Shown: positions 33,353 to 42,590, counted from the stretch's first letter. The stretch: DNA of 64,000 nt from Pseudoalteromonas flavipulchra NCIMB 2033 = ATCC BAA-314 (GCA_000814665.1 JWIH01000025.1:496001-560000), one strand, 5' to 3'. The notes: generated by a model not told the origin, from the sequence alone. A program made the numbers and translations.

Positions 33353-34991
33353 TAGTTTCTCCATTAGTTGCGAGTAATTGAGTTCGACAGGTTGCGAATA
33401 TGTCATTTTTGGACTGATAGGTTTTCGAATTAACTTGGGTTAAGCCAAGTAACGTATCGTAGATATTGTCATGAGAAAGGGGTCGCTGTTTTACAGCGTC
33501 AATGCAACCACTATAGCTTTTATTTGTTAGGCGATTACTCCAGTAAATCATCGGGATCTGAGTTTGCTCTTTAGGCGCAAGACGATATGGAAAGCCATGT
33601 AAATATAATCCGGTTTCACCAAGTGATTCGCCATGATCGGAAACATAGAGCATGTTGACAGTTTCTGCGTCTAACGAAGACAGTTGTGTAATGATTTTGT
33701 GCAACACTAAATCTGTGTAAGCAATGGTATTGTCATAGGTGTTCACTAATTCTTGAGGCGTACAATTTTGGATATCGCTACGTTGGCAATCTGGGAGGAA
33801 TTTTTGCTGCGTTTTAGGGTAGCGGCGGTAATAAGTTGGGCCATGCGAGCCAATCATATGTAAGACAACAACAATATTGCTTGTTTGCGCGTTGTTTATG
33901 GTAGTCATAAGTGATGGGATTAGTACCTCATCAAAGCAATACTTACCGTCGCACAGCGGGTTATCCTTGTTAGTATCAATCCGATAATTCTCAACCCGAT
34001 TACATACACCTTTACAACTACTATTATTGTCTATCCAAAACACTTCGGCGCCAGCCCTGTGGATCACATCAAGCACGTTATCTTGGCTCTGAGCAAGACG
34101 GCTATTGTAATGTGCTCTATCTAGCCGTGAAAACATACAGGGTACTGAAATTGCTGTCGCTGTGCCACAAGATGACATTTTACTAAAATATTTGATGCCG
34201 TCCTGTTTAGTGTATTCGTTAGTATCTATTTTATAGCCTCCGTGTGAAAAGTTGCTTGCACGTGCAGTTTCACCAACGACGACAACGGTAATATTAGCAC
34301 CTGACTTGGAAGCTAAAGCAGGTGTTTTATCTAGTAATCGAAATGGTAATGGAGGATAAAAATAGTTATCTCTCAGGTATTTATATCCTGCAATATAAAA
34401 TGAAAATGGCGTGATATAGCTTGCGACTTCTTTATTGTTTCTACCAACGGAAGCATATTTTTGATAAAAGCTAAATGCTATCAAAGAGATGAAGGTTATT
34501 GAAACAAAATTAATGAGAATAAAGGATTTTAGTCTTTGCTTTAGTGGCTGCCTGATTTTGTTTTTTGTCATTAAATAAGCAGGAATTAAACCCAAAGTTA
34601 GTACGAAAAGAACTAGATTTATATTTAAATATGAAAATGCTTCCCCTGTGTCTGTTTCAATAATATTTTGCATCATGCTTTTATCAAATATGACGCCGTA
34701 GTTTATTGATGCGTATAGCAACACACTAGATAACACAATGGTAATGAATAGAAAAGGCCGTACGAAGGTGATTAAAGAAAACCAACTAAATAGTAACAGT
34801 GTCAGGAAAAACAAAAGAATAGGGACAGACGCTAAAAATAGCCAATCGGACCACTCCTGTATTGTAGAAACATTAAAGACTTTGATAATAAATAGGCTAT
34901 TAAAAGCAAAGGTACAATAAAGGGTGGCGAGAACCATCAGGCTGGTATAGCCTGATGGGGAGATATGTTTTAAAAATTTAAACATATCCAA
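33342..34991 (-). CDS. eptA: Phosphoethanolamine--lipid A transferase
   Basis: A 549-aa inner-membrane enzyme that moves phosphoethanolamine onto lipid A phosphates, lowering polymyxin binding. Five N-terminal helices (to about 190) precede a periplasmic alkaline-phosphatase-fold domain. Catalytic elements match EptA/MCR: VVGETARASNFS (Glu ligand), SSCGTATAISVPCMFS (Thr nucleophile), MIGSHGPTYY (His) and VSDHGESLGE (Asp-His). Several paired cysteines are conserved. It overlaps dgkA, and a PmrA-type box sits 51 bp upstream. It is chromosomal here, with no sign of mobilisation. Confidence 0.93.
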   Translation of the reverse strand: MDMFKFLKHISPSGYTSLMVLATLYCTFAFNSLFIIKVFNVSTIQEWSDWLFLASVPILLFFLTLLLFSWFSLITFVRPFLFITIVLSSVLLYASINYGVIFDKSMMQNIIETDTGEAFSYLNINLVLFVLTLGLIPAYLMTKNKIRQPLKQRLKSFILINFVSITFISLIAFSFYQKYASVGRNNKEVASYITPFSFYIAGYKYLRDNYFYPPLPFRLLDKTPALASKSGANITVVVVGETARASNFSHGGYKIDTNEYTKQDGIKYFSKMSSCGTATAISVPCMFSRLDRAHYNSRLAQSQDNVLDVIHRAGAEVFWIDNNSSCKGVCNRVENYRIDTNKDNPLCDGKYCFDEVLIPSLMTTINNAQTSNIVVVLHMIGSHGPTYYRRYPKTQQKFLPDCQRSDIQNCTPQELVNTYDNTIAYTDLVLHKIITQLSSLDAETVNMLYVSDHGESLGETGLYLHGFPYRLAPKEQTQIPMIYWSNRLTNKSYSGCIDAVKQRPLSHDNIYDTLLGLTQVNSKTYQSKNDIFATCRTQLLATNGETNAF

Positions 34992-35041
34992 CTCCTGATG
35001 AGAAAATAAAAACTAAGTTATCTTTATTTTCTATAGAAATA

Positions 35042-35058
35042 CTTAAGACAACCTTATG
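35042..35058 (-). promoter_or_regulatory. Putative PmrA-type box of eptA-dgkA
   Basis: On the plus strand CTTAAG, five bases, CTTATG; on the coding strand CATAAG-N5-CTTAAG. It ends 51 bp before the eptA start, with TATAGA nearby downstream as a -10 candidate. This is the weakest of the four boxes (one half-site deviates) but has the same placement as the others. It starts within the gap after the LtaS-like gene's end. Confidence 0.6.
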
Positions 35059-35060
35059 CT

Positions 35061-37004
35061 TTACTCTTTTAATCGATAAATTTGCTCCTGATAGGCCAAA
35101 TTACTAAATAATACATGAGATAGTGCTTTTTCTTTCAAATCAATGGTGTGCGTTGTATTCACCAGTGGTTTTTGCATCTTAGTCGCCGTGTCATATTGCC
35201 AATAACTCACTTTGTTGCCTGGCATCAAAATGGCGGCTTTGTCATCTTCAATGTAGGCAAAATTATCGTAATATTGCATCATCGCTCTTTGCACTGGATA
35301 TTGTTTGGTTAAGTCAAAACCAAGCATAGGCGTTGGGCGTTCAACCCCTATTAAAGAAAGCAAAGTGACAGGTAAATCAATTTGACTGACCAACCTTTTA
35401 TCTTGTTTCTGATTAAAGCCTGAATTCAAAATAACGGCTGGAATATGAAAAGACTTAATAGGGACGGGCTCGGATCCATACACCCTGACATCATGATCTG
35501 CAACGACTAAAAAGATAGTATCTTGCCAATATCGGCTTTGCTTGGCCTTATCAATAAACTTTCCGAGCGCATAGTCGGCGTACTTGATAGCGAGATCTCG
35601 CGCAGGTTTATCACTTTTATGATTTGTTGGTAACATTACTTTTCCGTCAGGAATTTCAAACGGGTCGTGATTGCTAGATGTAAAGATCAAACTAAAAAAT
35701 GGCTTTTCTTCTTCACTCAGCTGAGTTAGTTCTTTATCCGCTTGATTAAACAGATCTTCGTCGCTGGCGCCCCAAGACGCAACAAATTCTGGGTTTTCAA
35801 TATCATCAAAGTCAACGATACGTTGAAAGCCATTTCCTAAGAAGAAGCTTTTCATGTTATCGAAGTGGCTTTCGCCACCGTAAATAAACTGTGTGGTATA
35901 GTTTTCTTTGGCTAAAATATCCGCCAACGTACAAAACTGTTGCTGAGACTTTGAAAGCTTAACGACGGAGCGTGACGGTGAAGGTACAAAGCCGGTGATC
36001 ACGGCTTCAATTCCGCGAACCGATCGGGTGCCCGTTGCGTAGAGGTTCTCCAGCCCCCAGCCTTCTCGATACAGTTTATCTAACTCTGGGGTTAGATTTG
36101 CTCCCCCTAGCGAGCTGACAAAACGCGCGCCTAAGCTTTCTTCCAAGATAATCACTAAATTTTTCTTTTTACCCTGATGGTATGCCGGATTAGTGGCTAG
36201 GGTAGGAAGTGTATTTGAGATAAAACCTTGTTTGTAACTTGCTTTTCTTACTGTATCAAAAACCTTTTTTTTGGATAGCGAACCATAAAGCGCACTGGCA
36301 CTTTTTTCGCTGCCCATATTTTTTGCTGCGAACGCAACACTATAAGCAGAGTTGATGGTCAACGAATTAATCAATGCATCTTGTGAGAAGTAGACGGTAG
36401 CAGGGTTTAGTGGTCTATGACCCAGAGTACCTCTCGCTAATAGCGCTAAACAGATTAGACTACAAAAAGTAGAGATAGCCATATTCCGTTTTAATGGCAC
36501 ATCGTTGCCAATGCGAGGAAAATATCTCAAGGTGGTTATTAAAGCTAAAGTACATAAAAGTAGGGTCAATATCACTGTGCCCAAGTGACCACTCAACAAC
36601 ATTGACATGACTTCTTTGGGGTAAATCAGATACTCAATAAATAAACGGTTTGGTCTGATGTCGTATTGCAAAATAAATGCAGGAGTTGCAGCTTCGAGTA
36701 GTAGGACAAATGCAATACCCAACGCAATATACCCCGTTACTAGCGCCGTAAGTAAAGGCTTCAATGGTTTAGGCATAAAATAGTGTGTGACCATTAACAA
36801 TAAGAGCGGTATTGCGAGATAAGCGGTAGTACTCAAATCAACTCGCAGGCCTGATATCACAAAGGTCAAAGGATCAGAGCCTGCCATTCTCTCTAACATC
36901 CAAGCTGATAGTCCTAAACGGCTAAGCGTCAAAATCACCAACAAGGACAGGAAAAACACCATGAAAGGTTGTGCATAAGGAGTTGAAAAGTGTACTTTGT
37001 TCAT
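35061..37004 (-). CDS. LtaS-like sulfatase-fold phosphotransferase
   Basis: A 647-aa membrane protein of the LTA synthase / sulfatase superfamily. Five helices cover about 1-190; the extracytoplasmic catalytic domain begins near 265. Predicted catalytic elements: NLVIILEESLG (Glu ligand), LYATGTRSVRGIEA (Thr nucleophile), SSNHDPFEIP (His) and VVADHDVRVYG (Asp-His). Gram-negative relatives transfer phosphoglycerol or phosphoethanolamine to periplasmic glucans or envelope lipids; the acceptor here is unknown. Divergent from the response regulator, with a PmrA-type box before its start. Confidence 0.87.
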   Translation of the reverse strand: MNKVHFSTPYAQPFMVFFLSLLVILTLSRLGLSAWMLERMAGSDPLTFVISGLRVDLSTTAYLAIPLLLLMVTHYFMPKPLKPLLTALVTGYIALGIAFVLLLEAATPAFILQYDIRPNRLFIEYLIYPKEVMSMLLSGHLGTVILTLLLCTLALITTLRYFPRIGNDVPLKRNMAISTFCSLICLALLARGTLGHRPLNPATVYFSQDALINSLTINSAYSVAFAAKNMGSEKSASALYGSLSKKKVFDTVRKASYKQGFISNTLPTLATNPAYHQGKKKNLVIILEESLGARFVSSLGGANLTPELDKLYREGWGLENLYATGTRSVRGIEAVITGFVPSPSRSVVKLSKSQQQFCTLADILAKENYTTQFIYGGESHFDNMKSFFLGNGFQRIVDFDDIENPEFVASWGASDEDLFNQADKELTQLSEEEKPFFSLIFTSSNHDPFEIPDGKVMLPTNHKSDKPARDLAIKYADYALGKFIDKAKQSRYWQDTIFLVVADHDVRVYGSEPVPIKSFHIPAVILNSGFNQKQDKRLVSQIDLPVTLLSLIGVERPTPMLGFDLTKQYPVQRAMMQYYDNFAYIEDDKAAILMPGNKVSYWQYDTATKMQKPLVNTTHTIDLKEKALSHVLFSNLAYQEQIYRLKE

Positions 37005-37050
37005 AGAATGTTAAGAATAGTTGCATTTATCACAAGACTATCCGACGAAA

Positions 37051-37067
37051 CTTAAGAAAAGCTTAGG
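37051..37067 (-). promoter_or_regulatory. Putative PmrA-type box of the LtaS-like gene
   Basis: CTTAAG, AAAAG, CTTAGG (plus strand), the N5 spacing of PmrA direct repeats; a third weaker half CTTCGG follows after another five bases (37073-37078). It is 47 bp before the LtaS-like gene start at 37004, with TAGTCT as a possible -10. Confidence 0.68.
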
Positions 37068-37100
37068 AAATCCTTCGGAATTGATGAAAGTTGAAGTTCT

Positions 37101-37117
37101 CTTTAGCGAATCTTAAG
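37101..37117 (+). promoter_or_regulatory. Putative PmrA-type box of the response regulator
   Basis: CTTTAG, CGAAT, CTTAAG, spaced exactly by five bases, ending 50 bp before the regulator ATG. TAAGCT ten bases further could be the -10. It implies autoregulation. Confidence 0.68.
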
Positions 37118-37166
37118 TTTGAGCAACTAAGCTATGTGATATTAAGCACTAGCCGAAGGTTTATTT

Positions 37167-37844
37167 ATGAATGTGTTACTGATTGAAGATTCTGAGTCCT
37201 TGCGTCGCAGCTTAACCTTAGGGCTCTCTAAACTGGGTTTTACGGTAGATGATACGGCGGATGGTTCTAGCGGTTTGAGTATGGCGCTGATGGATCACTA
37301 TGATGTAATTATTTTAGATATCATGTTGCCTAGTTTGGATGGCATAAGTGTGCTTAAAGCGCTAAGGCAACAGAAGAACGACACTCGAGTGTTGGTGTTG
37401 TCAGCAAAGTCACAACCTGAAGACCGAGTGCTGGGTTTATTAAGTGGTGCAGACGACTATCTCGCCAAGCCCTTTTCGTTTGATGAGCTGCATGCACGGC
37501 TATTAACGCTAATGAGAAGAGGGGCATTTAAACAAGATGGTGATGAAATAGTGCATGGCTTCTTGACCATTGACTTGCAGCTAAAGTCAGCGTTAATTGC
37601 AGGGCAGCGGATAGACTTAACACCCAATGAGTATAAAATTTTGGAATGTTTGTTTACTAATCAAAATAAGATTATTACACCAGAAAAATTAAGCACTTAT
37701 ATTACCGGCAATTTCGATAGCGTGTCGAAAAATGCCATCGAAGCTCACCTTTCTTCGCTACGTAAAAAGGTCAAAGCGCTGGGTCAATGCTTGCCAGTTA
37801 AAACTAAACGCGGGTTTGGATATTATGTTGAGCAACTACCATGA
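37167..37844 (+). CDS. OmpR-family response regulator (PmrA/QseB-like)
   Basis: A 225-aa two-domain regulator. The receiver domain (1-115) has acidic residues near EDSE, phospho-acceptor Asp51 in IILDIMLPSLDG, and the conserved Lys101 in YLAKPFSF. The C-terminal winged-helix (about 130-222) includes LTPNEYKILECLF and AIEAHLSSLRKK, with the TKRGFGYYV wing. It overlaps the kinase gene by four bases (ATGA). Sites of the PmrA form lie before this gene and three neighbouring transcription units, so I infer that it controls them. Confidence 0.93.
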   Translation: MNVLLIEDSESLRRSLTLGLSKLGFTVDDTADGSSGLSMALMDHYDVIILDIMLPSLDGISVLKALRQQKNDTRVLVLSAKSQPEDRVLGLLSGADDYLAKPFSFDELHARLLTLMRRGAFKQDGDEIVHGFLTIDLQLKSALIAGQRIDLTPNEYKILECLFTNQNKIITPEKLSTYITGNFDSVSKNAIEAHLSSLRKKVKALGQCLPVKTKRGFGYYVEQLP

Positions 37845-39229
37845 AGTCGATCCGAGGGAACTTAGTTAGCACATTATCAATTACCATCACAGGTGTTGTA
37901 GTCGCCATTTTACTCGCTACAGATTTGGCTGTGGACTCTTGGATTGACTCACAATTCGACAAAGCGATGCATACAAAAGTTGGCATGCTGATGACGTTAG
38001 TCTCTGAAGATGAAGATCATCTTGAACTGCACTTTTCCGGTGAGTTTTTACCTGAATTTACTGGCAATATCGAGCCCGAATATTATCAAATCTGGTTGAA
38101 CGACCGAGTTTTTGCACGCTCTGACAGCTTAGATCTTTTTTCGCAACACGAGTTACCTTATTTGTCGTTATCACTTGGCGAGAACAAAGTGGTAAATGAA
38201 ACCCTGCCAGATGGTCGTGCGGGACGGATCATATATACCCGTTTTATTCCGCAGATCCATACCCTAAAAGGGGAAAAAACATCTTTTGACGACGAACTTG
38301 TTATTGCCTATGCGGCCTCGTCAGAGGGACTGGACTTTATTCTTTGGCTCATTGATATCGTTTTTATCGTGACTATCGTATGTGTTGTGGTGTTTATTCG
38401 TGTCTTTGTGCGTAAAACGGTCGATGTTGGTCTCGCGCCGTTGAATAGCATGAACGCTCAGATAGCCAAACTAAATTTCTCTAAAGATTCAGACACCATA
38501 ATATTAGAAAAGCCAGTCTCTGAGCTATTACCCGTTGAGCAAAGCTTAAACCGTTTTATCGTTGAAAACAGACAATTGTACTTGCGAGAAAAGCGCTTAA
38601 CCTCAGATATTTCGCATGAATTAAAAACGCCCATTACGGAGCTTATTAATTTGGCGGAAGTTATTTCACGCTTCCCGGAAGACAATGAACTGGCGGATGA
38701 CTTTGTGCCAGAAGTATTAAGAATAAGTCAGCGGATGAAAAACATCGTCACCAATGTAATGTTGCTACATAAATATGAGCAGATAAAGCTACCTAAAGAC
38801 GATGTTGTTGATGTATTGCAAGTCGTCAACCGTTCGATTGGTGAGATAGCATTTGATAATGTTGAGATTCAGACAACTTGCTCCGAATGTCCAATTCAGA
38901 CCAACTTAATGGCAGTCGAGAGCATCATTGGTAACTTACTGAAAAATGCCAAGCGCCACCGTGTACTGGGTTCTGAAGCACTTATCGTTGTTGAAAAGGG
39001 GGCGACAAATGGGATAAATGTTCGAGTGAGCAATCAGGTTTCCGGCGAGCTCGAAAACGTGAATTTAGCACAATTATTTGAACCACTATGGCAAAGCGAC
39101 CAATCGAGAAGCGCGAATGATTGCTTTGGCTTGGGCTTGCCTATTGCTAGGACCTTTGCTGAAGCCATTGACGCGGAACTCACTGTTGCGTTGGAAGCGA
39201 GTACCATCACCTTTACATTTACCCTTTGA
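37841..39229 (+). CDS. Sensor histidine kinase (PmrB-like partner)
   Basis: A 462-aa membrane kinase. Two helices (about 11-31 and 166-188) bracket a periplasmic sensor of ~135 residues rich in acidic residues (EDEDHLELHF), consistent with cation or peptide sensing as in PmrB/PhoQ, though this is inference. HisKA carries His259 in SDISHELKTPITEL; HATPase has NLLKNAKRH and GLGLPIARTF. The D-box/G1 motif (DxGxG) is not obvious between N-box and G2, so the ATP lid is atypical. It ends 8 bp from the convergent outer-membrane gene. Confidence 0.9.
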   Translation: MKSIRGNLVSTLSITITGVVVAILLATDLAVDSWIDSQFDKAMHTKVGMLMTLVSEDEDHLELHFSGEFLPEFTGNIEPEYYQIWLNDRVFARSDSLDLFSQHELPYLSLSLGENKVVNETLPDGRAGRIIYTRFIPQIHTLKGEKTSFDDELVIAYAASSEGLDFILWLIDIVFIVTIVCVVVFIRVFVRKTVDVGLAPLNSMNAQIAKLNFSKDSDTIILEKPVSELLPVEQSLNRFIVENRQLYLREKRLTSDISHELKTPITELINLAEVISRFPEDNELADDFVPEVLRISQRMKNIVTNVMLLHKYEQIKLPKDDVVDVLQVVNRSIGEIAFDNVEIQTTCSECPIQTNLMAVESIIGNLLKNAKRHRVLGSEALIVVEKGATNGINVRVSNQVSGELENVNLAQLFEPLWQSDQSRSANDCFGLGLPIARTFAEAIDAELTVALEASTITFTFTL

Positions 39230-39237
39230 AGCGCTAT

Positions 39238-40896
39238 TTAAAAGTGAGTTTCCACTGATAAACCAAGTTCCCAGCTGTCAACTTCAGGATAGTTACTTAA
39301 TGGTTTAGTAAAGTCTATATGCACTACGTTTTCGTTGCTTGAACGGGCGGAATATAAACGAACTCCGAGCCCTACACTACCTAGCATTTTATTGCTTATA
39401 TTTGGATGTTGTATATTCCCGGATGCTTTTCCCATATCAACAAAGCCAACGAACCCTAAATCAACAAGCTGATAAATATTAATGTTAGGGTACATACGGA
39501 GCTCGAATGAAGATTTGACCGTTTGCGTACCTTGTTGATAGCTTTGTGGGAAGCCACGGAGCCCTTCTTCTCCACCGAGTGCAAGAGGACGCTCGGCAAA
39601 TTCCTTGTTTTGCCACGCAGCAATGACATCAGCATAAAAAGCAAAACTATCGCTCCAGCGATAATTTACCTTTGCAGCGAGAGTAGACCATACTCTATCA
39701 CCTTGCTGCGTGCCGATTTGGGCATTGGTTGATGCTTTAAATCGGTATAAGACATCATCATTAAATAGCCATGCTTTATTGGCTGAAAACTCCCAAATTG
39801 AGCCAACTCCATCCGCTTCGGTATCAATACCTGCTTTGGCCGCAAGTGACCATCCGAGGTTGAAATCTTCACTGTGATTGATTAAGTCTACGTCCTGCAG
39901 CACGATATAATTATCTTCGATATATTGAAGACTTATCCAAGGCGCTAACAATTTGAAGTCATAAAGGTTATCCCTTATGGCTAAGTTTGGCTCGTCATAG
40001 CTGACATCTTGGTAATCGACACCAGCTATCCACCTAAGTGTGGTGGTGTTGGTTTGCTGCCATAAACGGCCATAAGCAAACTGCGCAGATGTACCATTAT
40101 ATCGAAACTGACTTTCTGTTTGACCGTTATGATAGATAGAAGTCGTTTGGTCTTGTGCATTAATATAAGCTCTATATAACAAAGAGCTGGAGCGCTGATA
40201 GAAAGGTTGATAAATGTCAGTCATAAATATTTGACCGTCATCATAATCATCTGCTTGCACCGTTATCATGGCATGTGGTTGCCATGGCGCAGGCATTTGC
40301 AACACGCTATGGTAACCGGAACGTTCATGGTCAGATTTGTATTTTACGGATGCTCTAACGCCATACCCTAACAAGTTTTCCTCTTTAAACCCCAGACTTA
40401 ACTTATTGTTTCCACTACTTCGGCCAAAGTTTACACTGGGCAGCAAACTCCAGGTGTCCCACGTTTGCACTGATATTTTCTGTGGTTCGGCACTGCTGCA
40501 TGGTTTGGCATAGTTAATTTTCGCCTCTCTGATGTATTTTTTAGCACGCAAGATCCGCTCAGCCTCTAAAATATCGGCCTCGCTGACTAGGTCACCAGCC
40601 TGAAAAGGGAGTTGAGAAGCGATAGTCGCATCTCGGGCTTCTATATGCAGCCAGTTTACGAAGTCATGGAAAGAGGTCGTTTCTGGGTCGTCCGGATTAA
40701 AAATAGGGTTTGAGTTTATTTCGATAGACTCAATCTTGATGTTTTTCTCTTGACTTGCTTTATCCGTCTGTCGCGCCATTTTGTTACTATGTTCAGCGTT
40801 ATTATTGCAAAGGGAGTCGATGCTAAATGGGTCACCAGCAAACGCAGGAGTGATTGAAGTGACTAACACGAATACCGCAACGGTTTTGGCTGGCAT
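39238..40896 (-). CDS. Omp85-superfamily-like outer-membrane protein
   Basis: A 552-aa exported protein: signal peptide MPAKTVAVFVLVTSITPAFA, a POTRA-like segment (about 50-130, IESIEINSNPIFN through REAKINYAKP), then a beta-barrel with alternating aromatic strands and LRGFPQSYQQGTQTVKSSFEL (18 of these form the family's surface-lid segment). The C-terminal strand ends in Phe (ELGLSVETHF), a BAM signal. It is shorter than BamA and lacks a second TpsB gene nearby, so BamA/TamA-like translocase or FhaC-type are both possible. A triple CTTAAG-type box before it suggests PmrA control. Confidence 0.8.
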   Translation of the reverse strand: MPAKTVAVFVLVTSITPAFAGDPFSIDSLCNNNAEHSNKMARQTDKASQEKNIKIESIEINSNPIFNPDDPETTSFHDFVNWLHIEARDATIASQLPFQAGDLVSEADILEAERILRAKKYIREAKINYAKPCSSAEPQKISVQTWDTWSLLPSVNFGRSSGNNKLSLGFKEENLLGYGVRASVKYKSDHERSGYHSVLQMPAPWQPHAMITVQADDYDDGQIFMTDIYQPFYQRSSSLLYRAYINAQDQTTSIYHNGQTESQFRYNGTSAQFAYGRLWQQTNTTTLRWIAGVDYQDVSYDEPNLAIRDNLYDFKLLAPWISLQYIEDNYIVLQDVDLINHSEDFNLGWSLAAKAGIDTEADGVGSIWEFSANKAWLFNDDVLYRFKASTNAQIGTQQGDRVWSTLAAKVNYRWSDSFAFYADVIAAWQNKEFAERPLALGGEEGLRGFPQSYQQGTQTVKSSFELRMYPNINIYQLVDLGFVGFVDMGKASGNIQHPNISNKMLGSVGLGVRLYSARSSNENVVHIDFTKPLSNYPEVDSWELGLSVETHF

Positions 40897-40948
40897 ATAT
40901 GCTCCAACTGAAAAATATCAAGCTACGTTGAAAACATATATGCCAATA

Positions 40949-40976
40949 CTTAAGAAAGGCTTAAGAAAAATTAAAG
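40949..40976 (-). promoter_or_regulatory. Putative triple PmrA-type box of the Omp85-like gene
   Basis: CTTAAG, AAAGG, CTTAAG, AAAAA, TTAAAG on the plus strand: two perfect half-sites and a third near-match, all spaced by five. The near edge is 53 bp before the gene start and TATATG lies eight bases beyond as a -10 candidate. It is the strongest box in the window. Confidence 0.75.
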
Positions 40977-41039
40977 AATGAGTTAATCGCCAATGTATGC
41001 GAATTTTTCATGATTAATTTTTACCTCTTCGAGCAGAGT

Positions 41040-42335
41040 TTACAGTTCCCCGGTAAATAAGCGTCGATGCGTTTTTCGTGCATACTCATCAGACATGCCA
41101 CCAAGATAGTCCGCTAACACGCGCATTTGCTGCGTTTCATCGGTTGCTTGCTGGTACAATGTTTGGGTTGTATACGGCAACAATCGCATCGGGTCACTGG
41201 CAAAAACTTCAAATAAATCAATAAGCAGGTTTTGACCACTAAACTCAATTTGCTGCATTTTAGGTTCACGAATTAATCTTTGATATACGAACACTTTTAA
41301 TACTTGCAGGATTTCCTGAAATTCGGGTGCCATCTCAACGGTAAAATGAAGTAGGGCGGAGTCAAAATCTGAGTCTTGAACGGTGAGTTTACAATGCACA
41401 ATAAACAGGTTGACGAGTTCACCTATGGTATCTTTTCGATTAGATTCATCTTCTGAAAATAAACTCTCGCTCACGCGCGGTAAGTTTTGCTTTAACCAAG
41501 GTGAGTCTAACTTTTGCAATTCAGGCAGAGCAAAATCATGCCATGCTGCCTCGTTAAGGGTCTCGGTTGCTATCGCATCTTCTAAATCATGAACTGCATA
41601 GGCGATATCATCGGCATATTCCATAATGGCGCAATCTAACGATTTAAACTTTGTCTTGCGACGGAAGGTGTCTTTTACCTCGGTTTCTTGCAGCTTTATT
41701 TGGTCGTTTTGAGAAAATGGCGAGAGGATCCAATCAAATACCGATTGGTCGCATTGATAAATGCCTTTTGCAGGCAGCCAATCACTGGACAATATGTATT
41801 TTCGACTTTGTGTTTGCGTTGGTTGGTGATACCAAAGTGTGTCGATTAATGCAGGGTATTTAATAAAACCTAATAAGGTGCGGCGCGTTAAGTTCATGCC
41901 ATAACCTTTAGTGTATGGTTCCAGTTTGGTGACAATGCGCAAGGTTTGGGCGTTTCCTTCAAACCCTCCGTGATCGCGCATAAGGTAATTAAGCGCTATT
42001 TCTCCACCATGGCCAAAAGGCGGGTGGCCGATATCATGCGCTAGGCACAAAGTTTCAATAAGACTTGTTGAAGGAAAATGTTCAAATTCAGGGTGTTGTT
42101 TTCTTAAATGGCGCAATAGACCGCTGCCTATTTGCGATACTTCCAAAGAGTGTGTTAGGCGAGTCCGGTAAAAGTCGTTGACGCCGATTGCCATAATTTG
42201 GGTTTTGGCTTGCAAGCGCCTAAAAGCCGCGGCATGTATGATCCTAGAACGATCTATTTGCCATGCTGAGCGATTGTCGTTAGGGCGGTTTTTTTGCTGC
42301 GATAGCAGACGCTGCTGCCAAGCGTTAGACGTCAT
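41040..42335 (-). CDS. dgt: dGTPase-like HD-domain triphosphohydrolase
   Basis: A 431-aa deoxyguanosine-triphosphohydrolase-like enzyme that splits dNTPs to nucleoside and triphosphate. HD-domain metal ligands: RTRLTHSLEVSQIGSGLLR, LCLAHDIGHPPFGHGGE and, later, MEYADDIAYAVHDLEDA. The N terminus NDNRSAWQIDRSRIIHAAAFRRLQAKTQ is the family's nucleotide-contact region. It lacks the E. coli Dgt-specific insertions, so it belongs to the shorter type 2 group. Family members restrict dNTP pools and some defend against phage; no defence genes adjoin this copy. Confidence 0.9.
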   Translation of the reverse strand: MTSNAWQQRLLSQQKNRPNDNRSAWQIDRSRIIHAAAFRRLQAKTQIMAIGVNDFYRTRLTHSLEVSQIGSGLLRHLRKQHPEFEHFPSTSLIETLCLAHDIGHPPFGHGGEIALNYLMRDHGGFEGNAQTLRIVTKLEPYTKGYGMNLTRRTLLGFIKYPALIDTLWYHQPTQTQSRKYILSSDWLPAKGIYQCDQSVFDWILSPFSQNDQIKLQETEVKDTFRRKTKFKSLDCAIMEYADDIAYAVHDLEDAIATETLNEAAWHDFALPELQKLDSPWLKQNLPRVSESLFSEDESNRKDTIGELVNLFIVHCKLTVQDSDFDSALLHFTVEMAPEFQEILQVLKVFVYQRLIREPKMQQIEFSGQNLLIDLFEVFASDPMRLLPYTTQTLYQQATDETQQMRVLADYLGGMSDEYARKTHRRLFTGEL

Positions 42336-42590
42336 ACTTCTGTTCCTTTTTCTTTATATCTCAAACTCGTCTAAACTATGTACGATAACTGAACGAAAAT
42401 TCGCGTTTAATTGCGGCTTTTGATATTATCAGCCGCTATTTTTGAATACTGTTATTTTGGCGCAATTTATCAACGCTCTATCAAACTATAGTAACAGAAT
42501 AAAACTGTTATTGAGCGGGCTTGAGAAAAGTTCTTGGAGACTTAGGGAAAGAGACTCCGTTTCCAGAACAACGCCACTGCGAGGAGAAGT

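Noticed and set aside
33342..34991. eptA as a mobile mcr gene
   Set aside because: No insertion sequence, composition shift or integrase nearby; it is embedded in a chromosomal locus with its own regulator.
41040..42335. dGTPase gene as part of a phage-defence island
   Set aside because: No neighbouring nuclease, toxin, retron or other defence gene; housekeeping context on both sides.
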